Origin: Poecilobothrus nobilitatus | Lineage: Eukaryota; Arthropoda; Insecta; Diptera; Dolichopodidae | DNA: 64,000 nucleotides | Assembly (NCBI GenBank): GCA_947095535.1 | Contig: OX352774.1 | Span: 28,908,496-28,972,495, forward strand | Reading direction: 5' to 3' | Shown here: in pieces, positions 12,016 to 24,247 of the stretch | How positions within the stretch are numbered: the stretch's first letter is position 1 | Layout: the number at the start of each line of letters is the position of its first letter | Program-made: the position numbers and the translations under genes | Notes under the pieces: model-generated | The model's input: only the letters and a program-made list of their open reading frames with translations | The model's database searches: none | Told to the model about the DNA's origin: nothing

Positions 12016-13389
12016 AGCTCTTTCTATTCAATACTTAATACTTTTTACTCTATTTCTCACCATTTTCGACATACTTAAATATATACTTACGTATACGTAC
12101 AATCAATAATTTTCAATATATTATTCTATTTCTTTACGAATTTTATGAATTGGACTAACTACAAAAAAAAAAAAAAATTAAAAATAAATAAAGGGCAAAA
12201 ACCTTAAGTTTTTTGTTTTTTTTTTTTTGTTGTTTAATATAAATCAAAACGCATTGAACGGTGAACTTTTACGTTCTGTATATTTAAGTAAATACCGCAA
12301 ATAATTACTTACGACACGTCTTCTTTTAATTTTAAAATTACATTAATTTCTTTAATAGTAAGTATATAAGTACTTACTTATTTATTTATTTATTTATTTA
12401 TTTATATATTTAAATAGTTATATGTTTTTCTTTTTTTTTTAAATATTTTTCTTTCTGATTTGCAATTTAGATGATCTGCTTTTTCTATAAGTAGTGTCTA
12501 AATATTATCCAAAAATAAAAAAAAAAATAAGAACAAAACAAACAAAATTCTTTTAATGTTTATTTTCGAAAATAAAACAAGACAAATTACAAAAAAAAAA
12601 AAAAAAAAAATATGTCACAGCGCAAGGCCCTTAAGTCATTATTTTAAAATAAAATGTTTTTATTACAATTATACATTTATTTATTACAATAATAAATAAT
12701 TATATATTATTTTATTACAATTTTAAACATTTTATTACAAACATTTTTATTAAATAATTTCTGAAACAGTTTGAAAAAAAAAATAAATTTTTGTTTTTTT
12801 TTTTCTAGAATAAGATACTTTTAGAAGTCAAAGAAAGAAAAAAAAAAATCGCATGAGTACTTTTATGTATTTTTTTTTTTGTTTTTGATTTGCAATAGCA
12901 TAAAAATAATTTTATGTGCCAATAATTTGGCGTCCTGTTATTTTATTTAATTTATATATGTTTTTTTTTTTTTTTTTGAATTAGTCTAATTAAAATTAAA
13001 ATTTATAATAAAATTAAAAATTATTATAGACAAAAAAAAAATTGAAAAAAAAAAATGTTAAATAAGAATAAGTACATTATGTAAAACTTTTCTCATTGTT
13101 GACTATTTGTAGTTTTTATACTTAATATTATTTCACAATCAGAGGTAGGTAAGACATAGAACAGACTCAAAGAAATAATTTATAGAATTTACTTTATGAG
13201 GAATCCATCGAATTTTCAAAAATAAAAAATTCCAAACTAGAAAATCCAAAAAAAAAAAAATAACCAATGTTACAAAATCCCAAGTTACAAAATAATTTTT
13301 TTTTATGCATTTAAAAATTAAAAATAAACATTTTAATATGTTTATTATCTTAAATTAGATTTTGGTATTGACATCAGTGATGAATTCAG
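12016..13389. other. Gene-free AT-rich DNA with TTTA microsatellite
   Basis: A (TTTA)n microsatellite of about seven units occupies 12376-12404. Long A/T homopolymers dominate (12593-12610, 12961-12977). No gene signal. Confidence 0.55.
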
Positions 13390-13424
13390 TAACAAACTAT
13401 AAAATCCCTCTTAATTCAGAATAG
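13390..13424 (+). repeat. Dispersed copy of the ~100-bp repeat unit
   Basis: The core of this segment, AACAAACTATAAAATCCCTC followed by TTAATTCAGAAT, is almost identical to the fourth unit of the tandem array at 18.7-19.05 kb. The repeat is therefore dispersed as well as tandem. A more degraded relative lies near 26668-26695. Confidence 0.6.
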
Positions 13425-15867
13425 TATCTACTTTAAATGTTTTATTTTTGAAGCATGTAATGTTGAAAAAATTATTTAGGAAGCATATTTTAGAGTTGGT
13501 CAAAATCGAGTTTTTTTTTTCCTTTTTTCAGAATATTTAAATATATTATAGATCCTGATTTAAAAGGGATTTTATATAACTAGTTTTTTGTTGGTTACAA
13601 AATCAACGTTCCAATAACTTTTTTTGTCGGGATTTCAGCGCTATTTTAAATGCTTGTTGAAGTAACTATGTAAGTATATATATGTGTCTATGTAAGTATA
13701 ACTATGTAAGTATATATATGGTTATAAAATCAGACTTACTTATACGCTTTCTATAGAATAAGTATACTTAACTATATATATATATATATATTTTAAGTTA
13801 CTTAGTTACGAAATCAGTGTTTCCTCTTTTTATCGTAATTTTTATATATGTATCGCGATATTTTTGCGAGAAGATTTTGAAACGCAAGAATTTTTGAAGA
13901 GATTTTGTACATTTAGAATTACATTCATAGATTTTGTAAGATTCATATACATTAGATTTAGGAATTTTTTTTGGATTTTTGTTATTTGATGATTTTTTTT
14001 TTTTTTGTTTAATTTGAATTTGGGATTTTGGACTCAATCCTGTTTATCAAATCAAATATCTTATTGCTAAATATTTAAAATCTATTTTTAAAGGATTAAA
14101 GTATGTAATTTAAATAGTAATTTTGATAAAATAATCTGATAACTACATGAGGTACTTAATAAAAACAATTTTTATATAAATCAGTTTACATATGTTGGGT
14201 ATCTTGCAAAAAATGAGAAGTTTGTGTGCGAATTGATAGATGGTGAAAAATATTAATATAAAACAAAAGGAACGAATATTTTTTTTTTTTTCATTTTCTA
14301 TTTAATTAAGTAAGAGTATACTTTAATTCTTGATTGAAAATACAATCTATTATCATCAATAAATTCTGTGGTAGAATTAAAAATATATCTTAAAGAACAA
14401 ATGGAATTGAAATATATTTCAATGATAATTTTTTTTTTTTATGTTTTCTTTCATTTAATTTACAATTAAAAACGTTTTATAAAAGAATTGTGCTTATTCA
14501 TTTGTATTATGTATAATTAAATCTAAAAGTGTACTTTTAATTTGTTAAATTAAGTCTTTGTTTTTGTTATTAAATGTATGACTCATTTTTGGGTTAATTT
14601 ATATAATGTTACAATATTATTTTATCTTTTTGTTTTCTTTAATTTTTTTTTTTTTAAATTTTACAAAAATCAAATAACAATATGATAAACAATAAAACAT
14701 TGGCCTATATATAATTATAATTTGTCTATAGTATAAACTAACCTAGATGTTTAATTAAGCTTAAACTATAAGTTATACTTATTATAGTTATTATTAATTG
14801 AAACAGCAATAATTTTTCTTAATTTGTTAAGCTTTTAATCGTACAAAGGATCATTTATTAGACATACCATAAATTTATATTGAATCCTTTTTAAAAAGAC
14901 TGGAGTAAAACTTAAAATAGACGTGACAAAACAAAACTTTTTACGTAAATAAATTTTTAGGGTGAACGTATTGCCACTTTTTTAACGGACATTTTACGTA
15001 ACATTTCTTCCGTTTATACGGCATAAATTTTCGTACTGTTTTTTCGACATTTTTATCGTCTATTTTGGCTATGACCATGTTTTTATATGTAAAGGTAAAT
15101 TTTTAACTGGTGTCGTTACGTCTATTTTGGGTTAAGGTTTGAACTATAGTGAAATAATAAAAGGATTCATGGTTTTGAATAAGTAAACCATAAATAAGTA
15201 AGTATTGTTATGTTAAATATGTTCTGGTGGTATGAATTCAGTTTGTATCCAGTTTTTTGAATGTAGCTATATCATGAACACAGTTTTTTTTATGTACTCC
15301 TCATTACGGTAAAATACATTTAATATTAAATAGTTTTCTTGAACCGAAGTTCTTAATGCTTTATCAAAATGATTTCGAATTGAGTACGTAAGTAAGTAAT
15401 TTTATTACAAAATTATTGATTCTATTTATTTTTAACAATTTTTTAGATATACATAAATATTAGAATAGAAATGTTTTAAATCTCTTTCTTATTTAGATAC
15501 AAACCTTGTTAATACAAAATAACTTTTATCCTGATATTATCAAAAGTTATAACTATAAGTATGTACTTGACATTTTAGAATACATAACTATATTGCTTAT
15601 GTTGAGCACTTATAGTCAAAAGTAGATTGAATATCCATTTTGAGTTCATTATTTTGTATTGTTTGTATTTTTTTCTCTGTAGTTAAAGATATAAAGTTAA
15701 CTAAATTATTTTTAATACTTTGGCTAAAAAAACGGGTTTTAAATATTTTATAAATAATATAAATTATAAATACTAAAATTTAATATTTATATTTTTTTTA
15801 TTTTTATTTAGTTTTTGTCATTTGACAATACAAATGGTTTTTGGGTATACTATCGATAAAATGACAT
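13425..15867. other. Gene-free AT-rich DNA
   Basis: Contains a short duplicated word TAACTATGTAAGTATATATATG (13663-13725) and otherwise simple AT-rich DNA. A 79-codon minus-strand frame at 13798-14037 is Lys/Asn/Ser-rich and of background composition. No supported gene. Confidence 0.5.
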
Positions 15868-15900
15868 TTATCATTTGACTATAAAAATGTCAAATGATAA
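15868..15900. repeat. Perfect 12-bp hairpin, CATTTGAC motif
   Basis: TTATCATTTGAC (15868-15879), a 9-base spacer and GTCAAATGATAA (15889-15900) form a perfect stem. Further copies of the same word occur nearby (GTCATTTGAC near 15820; GTCAAATGATA near 15918), suggesting a small repeat derived from inverted duplication. Confidence 0.6.
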
Positions 15901-18288
15901 CATATAAGGATTAAGAATGTCAAATGATACTTTTTTTACGTTCACAACACATCAACATATGACTCCTTTTATATTGTGGAATTTGTACAATAGTTACACA
16001 TTTTTTTTTTAACTTTTATTTATTATTTAAAGATCTTACATTGTTACCCTAAAAAGTTTACAAAATAGATATTTTGGGATTACACATTTCAATACACATT
16101 TCAAGTCATATGGCAATACAGTGAAGTGGCCCTTAATCTGTCTTGTTACATATATTTTTTGTTTTATTTAAGTATACCTTCTTTTTTTAAGTTAACCTAC
16201 AAGAAAGTTTACAAAAAAGTTTTTTTTATCACTTTTTCGATGACTAAGCCATCGAAGCCCTTTCCCGCCTTTTTTGCTTTAAAACCATTTTATTACAAAT
16301 ATCTTTAAATTGCATAATTATAGGCGTTCAAAAAATATTTTTTTTTTTTATTGCCATTTTAAATTTAAATTTAATAACATTAAATTACATAAATTTCAAA
16401 ATTTTTATCTGCTGAGTATTTATTATCAAATCAGTAACAACCATTACAAACTTAAGTATTAAAATACATATACGTTTATTCCATAATACAGTAATTATAT
16501 ATTAAGAGTATATTATTTTTAAACAAAATAAGTAATTTAAAATTTTCAAGTATTTTTTTATATTTATATCTTAGGACATACCTAAGTAAGAAAAACTAAA
16601 ATGACATATGTAAGTTCGAAAGTTACAAAAAATGAGCAACATACATTTTCTGTAAAATTCTGATTTTGGAACTAAGTAACTACAAAATTGCTCTTGATTA
16701 TTTTTCTTACATAGTTACATATTTCAAAAGCAATAGTTACCTAATAAGAATTCGAATTGAAAATAAGGTTCATTAGATCAGTTTATTACAATTTTTTTTT
16801 TATTAAACAAAATAAAAATTTAAATGGAACTATATAGGCAATATACTTACTTATATTCCTTTATCTCGAAAATATTTCACAAAACAATAAAAAGGTTATA
16901 TAAATGTAAATTTTTGAAAAAGCGAAATATGGTTACTAAATCAGGATTATAACTACGTTTGTTCCAGAATATATGTATATATAAGATATTAATTTAGAAT
17001 GAATTTTATAATTGATTAGAAAAAAATCAGGGTTAAAATTGATACAAATCATGAATATTTAACACTTTAATTAGAATACTTATACTTATTTAAGTACATT
17101 TTAATATTTAGTTTTTGTGTATTTACATGTTTTCATTGCTTCACATTTCCATAAATAACAAAATACATATACTTAAAATGTATAACTACTTAACTACTTA
17201 CTACTTTTTAATTTTTTTTTTTTTGTTTTGTTTTGGTTTTAACGAAATTGCACTTTATTATTTATAACTTCAAAAATTTACAATCAAAGGGTTAATGATT
17301 AACCCTTTAAAAAAAATGATTAGTTCAATTTCCTTTCCTTAGTTTTGCTTAAGGAAGCAAAAAAAAACCATTTATCGGTTAATGTATGTTTACCCTAAGT
17401 ATTTAAATTTTTATATAGTTACATATTACTTTTCTTCATTTTGAATTAATTTGAAATTAATAATAAAAACCAACAGCTATGATTAAAAACAACAATAAAA
17501 AAAAAATGTTTTAAGATTAAATACACAATAAATACAAGATTTAATGTTAATGTACAAGTACTCTTTTGTTATACTAAAAACAAGGAAATGCTAATGAATT
17601 TCAATGGAAATAGAATTTTCTTTTAAATTTTTTTCCTTTTTCTTTTTTATTTATTTTATAACTTTATTAAATAACTAATTTATAAATATAATTATTTTAA
17701 ATGATTTACTTATCTTAAGATTGTATTTGTAATCATATACGTACATTAAAAACATTTCATAAGATTTAAAATTTCTTGACTGTAAAAATTAAATAACTAA
17801 ATATTAAAAAGTTAAATACTTACTTATGCAAAAATATAATTTATAGAAGAAAAAAAAATTAATTTTCAAAATGCTAATAAGTAGTTATTAAATAGTCTAT
17901 TAAAAAAGAATACTTACTTTTATATACTAAAAGCTTTAAAAGTATATGAGTTATTTATTTAATTTAATAATATTTAAAATATGTCTGGCGCTATATTCTG
18001 ATGTAATTTTTTTAAAAACATTATGTTTCAAATGCAATAATAAAATTCAAAAAAAATAATTTTTTTTTTTTTTTCTATTTGGTTTTTCTTTTATTATCTA
18101 AACTCTCTAAAGTCATATTTCTAAATATATATCTGTATTGAGTTAGAATATTATTATTTTTGAATTATGATAATATTATTATTGTTACCTCATAAAATTT
18201 TTAAATTATATTTTTATAACATTTAAAATAATTATAAACATAATTTAAAATCTAATTAAAAAAATTTTAATTTCACTGAATACATTAA
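15901..18288. other. Gene-free AT-rich DNA
   Basis: No exon or complete element seen. A perfect 11-bp inverted pair, AAAGGGTTAAT / ATTAACCCTTT around a single G, lies at 17286-17308. The 60-codon plus-strand frame at 16126 is low-complexity and not supported. Confidence 0.5.
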
Positions 18289-19224
18289 CAGCTTCCGCAA
18301 ATAACCCCTCAAGGAATAATCCCAAAAAATGAAATAAATAACGCCGCAAAATTTTGTATGGAAAATAACTTCGTAAATTGGGGCCTTATTTCATTTTTTT
18401 GCAGGTCTAATTTAATTTTCTTTTTGGGGCCTTATTTCATATGAAATAATCTCCCAAAACAAAGTAATTTTTCAAATGATATTGGAGCGTTAAAATAACT
18501 TGGGGATTATTTCATTATTTTGATGATAGATTTATTTTGCAAATTAATCTTTAATTTTTGTTCTTAAATATTTCCAGTTTCAAGTTTGTCCTTTTACAGT
18601 TATTAGAACTTAAATCCTGTCTGATGAACTTTATAACCTATAGACTTTGACAGTTTTTCCTATTTTCCAAATTTCTGGCAAAAATGTTCACTGTTATAGA
18701 TTTTACAACCGTAAAATTCCATCTAATTCAGAATCTCGCATATATGTATATATACTCTAATATATAAATATTTTGTAAAAAACGAATAACCCTGATTTTT
18801 TAACCAACTATATGAAATCCCTCCTAATTCAGAATCTTGTATCTACATATACATACATATATATATATATATATAAATATTCTGAAAAAATCGTGTAATC
18901 CTGCTTTTGAATCCAACAATCCAATCCCTCCTTAATTCAAAATCTCGCATATATATAGTTAGTTAAATATATAAATATTTTTTAAGAGACGAATAACCCT
19001 GATTTTGGAACAAACTATAAAATCCCTCCCTAATTCAGAATCTAATATACACGTGTATATATATATATATTTAAATATTATGGGAAGTAATTTGAGGGAT
19101 TATTTCACTTAATTGGGGGGGATATTTCATTTTAAATTTGGGGTGTTATTTTATAATGAAATAATCCCCAAATTCTTTTGGGTGTTATTTAATTTTTTTT
19201 TGGTGATTATTTTTTGTCGAGCTG
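18289..19224. mobile_element. 0.94-kb repeat-bearing non-autonomous element
   Basis: Both ends carry CAGCT facing inward (left CAGCTTCCGCAAATAACCCC; right end reverse complement CAGCTCGACAAAAAATAATC). Both ends also contain many copies of a motif of the form GGGGATTATTTCATT or its complement AATGAAATAATCCCC (near 18375, 18427, 18450, 18500, 19092, 19115, 19158). This gives a long, imperfect, repeat-built inverted structure. The centre is a tandem minisatellite. No protein is encoded. It resembles a foldback or helitron-like non-autonomous element, but the family is unknown to me. Confidence 0.45.
18700..19060 (+). repeat. Four-unit ~100-bp tandem repeat
   Basis: The word TCTAATTCAGAATCT and its variants recur at about 18722, 18824, 18931 and 19030, a spacing of 100-107 bp. 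Each is followed by a TA microsatellite, an AAATATT word, then GAATAACCCTGATTTT, then AACnAACTATnAAATCCCTCC. Units differ by about 10-20% by eye. The array lies in the middle of the inverted element at 18289-19224 and has at least one dispersed copy at 13.39 kb. Confidence 0.7.
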
Positions 19225-20832
19225 TTTCCGGCAGCCTACATTTACATATTTGTGTTTTTTGTTTTTTTTTTTGTGAAGTTTTTCGTTTCCTATCTTAACT
19301 ATTTTGAATCTGTTTTTAAGAATATTTTCAGAAAATATTTTGTATTAAATGTGCTTATTATTAGTTTGGGAAGGATTGTTTTTCGTTAAAAAATTAATTA
19401 TTTATACATACCTCACTGCTTTTTTTTCGAATTTTTAACCTATTGCCTATTTTCATATTGTTCTTAAGAATAAAAATATAAAAATTTTTCTTCAATATCT
19501 TTAGTTATCATATCAGTAACGGTTCAAAATAGAACCCTGAATAGTAAGATTTTTTTTTTTGGTTTTGACCAGCCTTCCTATAACTCTCTGTTACTGTGCT
19601 GTGTGCTCCTCATACACCTCTATAAGTACTAAAAAGTTTTTGAGTTTACCGAAAAAAAAAATGAGTTAAAGCTTTTTATTTTAGGTGGCAAAAATCTAAA
19701 AAATAACCATAAACTGTCTCTAATCGTTTTTTGTGTTAACTTAAAACTATTAAGAGTTAATTAAAATGTATTTTACTTATTAATTTTACCATTCCCATAA
19801 TATTGGAAAAAGTATGTATGAATATAGCAGTGATTGAACATTAATATAAGTTAACTAGTCTTTTAAATTTAAAAGTCTTTATTAAAACTTAATTTACAAT
19901 ACTTAATTTCTTTAGAAAATTGTGTACATATGATTTTTTTTGTTAAATAAAATATTTTTTTTTTTGCATAAATCGTAATTTGTGTTATTTCTAAATTGAA
20001 ATTATTTTCTAACAAAATATTTTTGTTTGAAATTTTTTATTTTGCGTGAATTTATTTTTAAAACCGCAAAAAAATAGAATACATAGATCTAAGGGACCGT
20101 GACTTATATTAATATGTATATATATATATACATATTAATATGCATTTATATTTTTTCTTATGTTTTGATGTGTTTATGTTTGATGTGATTATACAGAATT
20201 TATTTACGTATACTTACTAAGTTAAATACTAAAATTAAAATAATATTTTAGTATTTAAATTAAGAAAATTTCATATAAATAAGTAGAATTCATTGGAAAA
20301 GTACATAGTACGCAGTTCTAAAAAAATTGTTTTCCCCATTTTAAAAAACAATGTAAAAAAAAAAATTCTTTCTGTTTCATTTCTGAAAGCAGTACGCACT
20401 ACGCAGTACGCTACAGATATAAAATATAGTTAATAAAAAATTTTATCAATAGATGGCGATAATTTTAAATATGTATTATTACTTCGAACATATATATATA
20501 TGCATATATGTTCGCATCATCATACTTATTATTTCGAAAAGGTATTTTAAAGAACATTTTTTTTTTTTTAAAACATAGAATAAGTGGAAAGAATTATTTT
20601 TATTTTACGTACCTATTTAAAAAAAAAAATCTTTAGATATTTTTATTTGTTTTGAAAATAATAATTTCTATAAATCTTCTTTTTTTTTTTTTTTTCTTAT
20701 AGATGTAGATTAAAAGTTCTTATAGATAATTGTATTAAAATGTTCTGTTTTGAATTTGTTTAATGATACCTTAATAAAAAACATCTTAAGTATAAATTAT
20801 TTTTTTTATTTCTATAATGCAATAACCAAAAT
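19225..20832. other. Gene-free AT-rich DNA
   Basis: Contains TA palindromes (about 20106-20140) and the hairpin-forming CGAACATATATA...GCATATATGTTCG at 20484-20514. No gene signal. Confidence 0.5.
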
Positions 20833-21158
20833 ATAGACGAAACAAAAAGGAAAGTGACAGTTCGTCGGTATAAAATCAGTTTTAATTAACAACAATAGAC
20901 GTTTGCCAAGTTCGTTAAGTTCGTTAAAATTATAAATATCATTTTTACATGCACCCTTTCATTTCATTACTAGTTATTCAGTAAACATCGACTTTAGATT
21001 AAATGTTATTTATTTTTTATTTATTTATTTTAATATATTATGTAAAATCATATATGAATACAATATTTCTAAACCACCGATTACCTTAACGTTGAACAAA
21101 CACTATTAATGTTATATCCTTGAATTTTTTCAACCGTAAGTTTGTGAAAAATCTTAAT

Positions 21159-21395
21159 TAGATTTATTGAGTAAAAAATTGTTTTTTATTTATACTTTTT
21201 GTCCACAAAATAATTTTATTAATATTTTATTTTTTTATAAGTCTTAAAATATTATATTTATTTATTATAAAGCCTATATATATTTCGGCATCACTGCCAT
21301 CATCAGGGCGAATACAATTTAATACTCTAGAGTAATAAAATTATTTTGTGGACAAAAAGTATAAATAAAAAACAATTTTTTACTCAATAAATCTA
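21159..21395. repeat. Perfect 63-bp inverted repeat, 111-bp spacer
   Basis: Positions 21159-21221 and 21333-21395 are exact reverse complements over 63 bp; I aligned them base by base with no mismatch. The arms include the non-simple word TTTTTGTCCACAAAATAATT, so this is not a microsatellite artefact. Transcription from either side would give a long stem with a 111-base loop that holds the hammerhead-like motif. Neighbouring repeats are heavily decayed, so perfect arms suggest a recent insertion or maintained pairing. Inverted terminal segments of this sort occur in Penelope-like retroelements. Confidence 0.85.
21272..21309 (-). ncRNA. Hammerhead-ribozyme-like motif (Penelope type)
   Basis: Read on the minus strand, the order is GCC (21309-21307), CTGATGA (21306-21300), an extra T, a stem-loop GGCA-GTGA-TGCC, GAAA (21286-21283), TATATAT, A, then GGC (21274-21272). 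This matches the type I hammerhead layout: stem I GCC/GGC, catalytic core CUGAUGA and GAAA, stem II GGCA/UGCC, a minimal AU stem III, and an NUH site (AUA) just before GGC, with predicted cleavage between 21275 and 21274. Minimal hammerheads of this kind are known in the terminal repeats of Penelope-like elements. The unpaired U before stem II and the two-pair stem III are weaknesses; such short forms may act as dimers. Confidence 0.45.
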
Positions 21396-22285
21396 CTATT
21401 AATTTTATATTTTAATTATATTTATTTTGGCATCTTAATTATATTATTTTGTCAAGATCTTATACAATATCCATTTCCACAAGGCTATATAAAGTATTTT
21501 AAAAGAATTAAATTAAAATATATTTTTTAGTTTTTGTTGCTTAATATTGAACTATGCGTATATCGATATTAGGTACATGACCAAAAAATTATGTCCCTAA
21601 TTCCTATATATATTATATTTTAAGTTTTTTATTAAAATTAAACACTTTTAAATCAAAAAACTTTAAAATTTTTATTTTTAATACTTAATTCTATTTGACA
21701 AAATTTAAAAATATACTATATTAAAACGCTTACTTATAAAAAATTTCAAATAGAAATGATTTTCTAATTCTATTCTATCAAAATCCGTCTGTTTTTGCGT
21801 AGCCACATTTACACTCATTTTCATTTTTTCTTATCAAATACTTAAACAATTTCTATACCAAATTTCAGAAAATTTGAAAATAAATGTCTCAAAATGCACT
21901 TCAACCGTTCATTTTAATTAAAAATAATTTATAAAATTACGTAAATTTACACTTAATTATATATAACTATGTACATATATATAGAATTATATATATAACT
22001 ATGTACAGCTTTTTTTCCCATAGTTAGAACTTAATATTCTCGCAATTGATGTTTAAATCGAAAAAAAATTCCAAATTTAAATGTCATTTTAAAATATTTT
22101 TTACAAGTAAAGCTAACAAACCAAGAATAATAATTTTAATTTGAATAACGGAACTAAGAATTTGTTTTTATCGAAGAAATACGAATATAAGTTAAGTTTG
22201 CCGAACAACAAATCCAATGGTCTTAAATTTATACGCATCTTATTTTTTTGATTTTTTTCTTTTTTTTTTTGTTTCCATTATGTTT

Positions 22286-23829
22286 ATACCCGTACGATAG
22301 GATCGGGTATAATAAAATTACTCCTCCGTTTGTAACACCTCGAAATAAGCGAGCTAGATATACCTTCAAAGGTATGGATCGGATCAGAAAAAAATTCTAA
22401 GACTTTTGAGCCATGTCCGTCGGTCCGTCCGTCCGTCCGTCAGCACGCTAACTCAAAAACTAAGAAAGCTAGAATCTTGAAATTTACACAAAATATTTTG
22501 GGAGTAATTTGTAGGTTCCCTATTTTTTTTGGTTGAGTTTGGACCAAGCCTTAGGGTAGCTCTCGAACACCTAACTTTTAGATCCCGACATTTTTTTTGC
22601 AATAGAGCTATGAAATTTTAACTGCTGATAGATCTCACAAAAATATTAATTTTATTTTTAATAACTTTTTTTCGTAGCCCCACCCGTTACCGAGCTACAG
22701 TTCCCCAAAGGTTCAAAAAAGCTCTATATTTAAATTGTTATAGCACAAGTTGTATAAGGTATATCTTCATTTTGAAAACGCCAAACGATTACTACTTTTA
22801 TTAGCTTTAAAAGTATATATACAATAAATATATATTTGTGGCATATGGTGTCTTAATTTACCGTTATGCGAAACTAAAATTTTGCAAAATATTTTAACCC
22901 TTCTATCTTCTAAACGGTTTAAGTTGGAAACTTGAAATTTTGACAAAAGTTAGATCTTTGAAAATAAGTATGAGTCATTTCAGAAATTTTTTTTGTATCA
23001 CCCCCCGTTTAGGAGCTGTAAGGGGTCAAAAACTGAAAATTTTCTATTTTTAAACACCTGTAACTTGAACACCTGTTAAAATTTTTTTGAAGTAATACAC
23101 AAAAATTAAAGCTCCAACATCATACTTTTATTTCTGTTAACAACTTTTTTTAATAATATAGAGTTACTTTATAATTGACGAAAGTGTTACTTGATTTTTT
23201 CAAATTTTCTAACAAATTTCTTTAACGAATTTTTTCCATTTTGTTTTACTCGATAATTTGAAATTGTTGAGGATATAATGCGTAGTACATAAAAATGCAA
23301 ATAAATAAACAACATAACGGTTGCTTGAAGAATTTTTATTTATATGATATTAATATATATACATACTTATATAATATCATGTTTATTTACATATCGTATA
23401 TGTCACTAGTGAATGAATGATAAGAATATAGATGTATATTATATAGCGACGTATTTACATACGTATATGTATTTTATTGTACTTATAAGAAATTATTCTG
23501 TCAATGGAATATTTAAATATAATATAATATAATATTTAAAATTATATTTACTATTTTGTACTAAGTAAATTTAATATACATTTACCGCTTAGTATTAAAT
23601 GGTACTATAGAATATTTGAAAAAGTTTTGGATTGATAATCGTTATGTGAAAGGTTAGAATCTGCTTTCGAAGAATGTACATATAAACATATAGTTTGAAT
23701 ATATGTACAACCCATAGTACTAGAAATTATAAAATTCACCCAAATTATTTTAAAATACTAAAATATTAAAAAAATAATATTGTAAGCAGAGTGACAGGCT
23801 GTTAACATACTAACGGTTCGTACGGGTAT
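22286..23829 (+). mobile_element. TATACCCG / GTCCGTCC dispersed repeat, copy 1
   Basis: The unit opens ATACCCGTACGA and closes TCGTACGGGTAT, a 12-bp inverted pair. A short hairpin (TACCCG...CGGGTA) follows the left end. Near 22420 comes GAGCCATGTCCGTCGGTCC followed by repeated CCGTCCGT, a signature familiar from abundant dipteran dispersed repeats. The interior contains recurring phrases on cell-free themes only, with no protein. The blocks around 22680-22720 and 22990-23160 are clearly related in order and sequence to 42125-42180 and 42450-42620. Copy 1 is 1.54 kb and non-coding. Confidence 0.6.
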
Positions 23830-24247
23830 CTAAGAGTTGACAAAGGCAACTGTATTCTTCCGCGTTTTGTTCTTCTTTAAGTTGGTTTTAAAATAATAAA
23901 TTGTTATACTTTATATTATATACTTTTTGGAATAAAAATTTGGAAAAAGTAAAAATTTGAATAATGAATATAAAATATACTCATAACTGTATATATACTT
24001 AGGTACATTACTGATAACAAATTACATAAATACAAAAACTTGCGGCATTGAAAAGGAATTACTTGAATTTAAAAAAAAAACTTGCACTTAAAATGAAAAT
24101 CATAAAAAAAAATTAAATTTGTATAACTAAATTGAACAAATTAACAGCCGTTACCGTTTGTCTAAGTTTCATATGCTGGTCAAAATGTCACTTTTACGTA
24201 ACATTAAATTTAGTTTGACAGTACCTATTCCTTTTCGTTTCGTCTAT

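Larger units (their letters stand above)
20833..24247. mobile_element. Candidate 3.4-kb nested element with TIRs
   Basis: ATAGACGAAACAAAAAGGAA (20833-20852) has an inverted partner at 24228-24247, whose reverse complement is ATAGACGAAACGAAAAGGAA: one mismatch in 20. A further imperfect match (GTGACAG versus GTACTGTC) follows inward. Between them lie the 63-bp inverted repeat with a hammerhead-like motif and the TATACCCG repeat. If the pair is real, this is a host element that later received insertions. No transposase is visible, and the TIRs may be coincidental. Confidence 0.35.

Noticed and set aside
18622..18660. Second hammerhead (CTGATGA on the plus strand)
   Set aside because: There is no stem II followed by GAAA at the right distance, so the core is absent.
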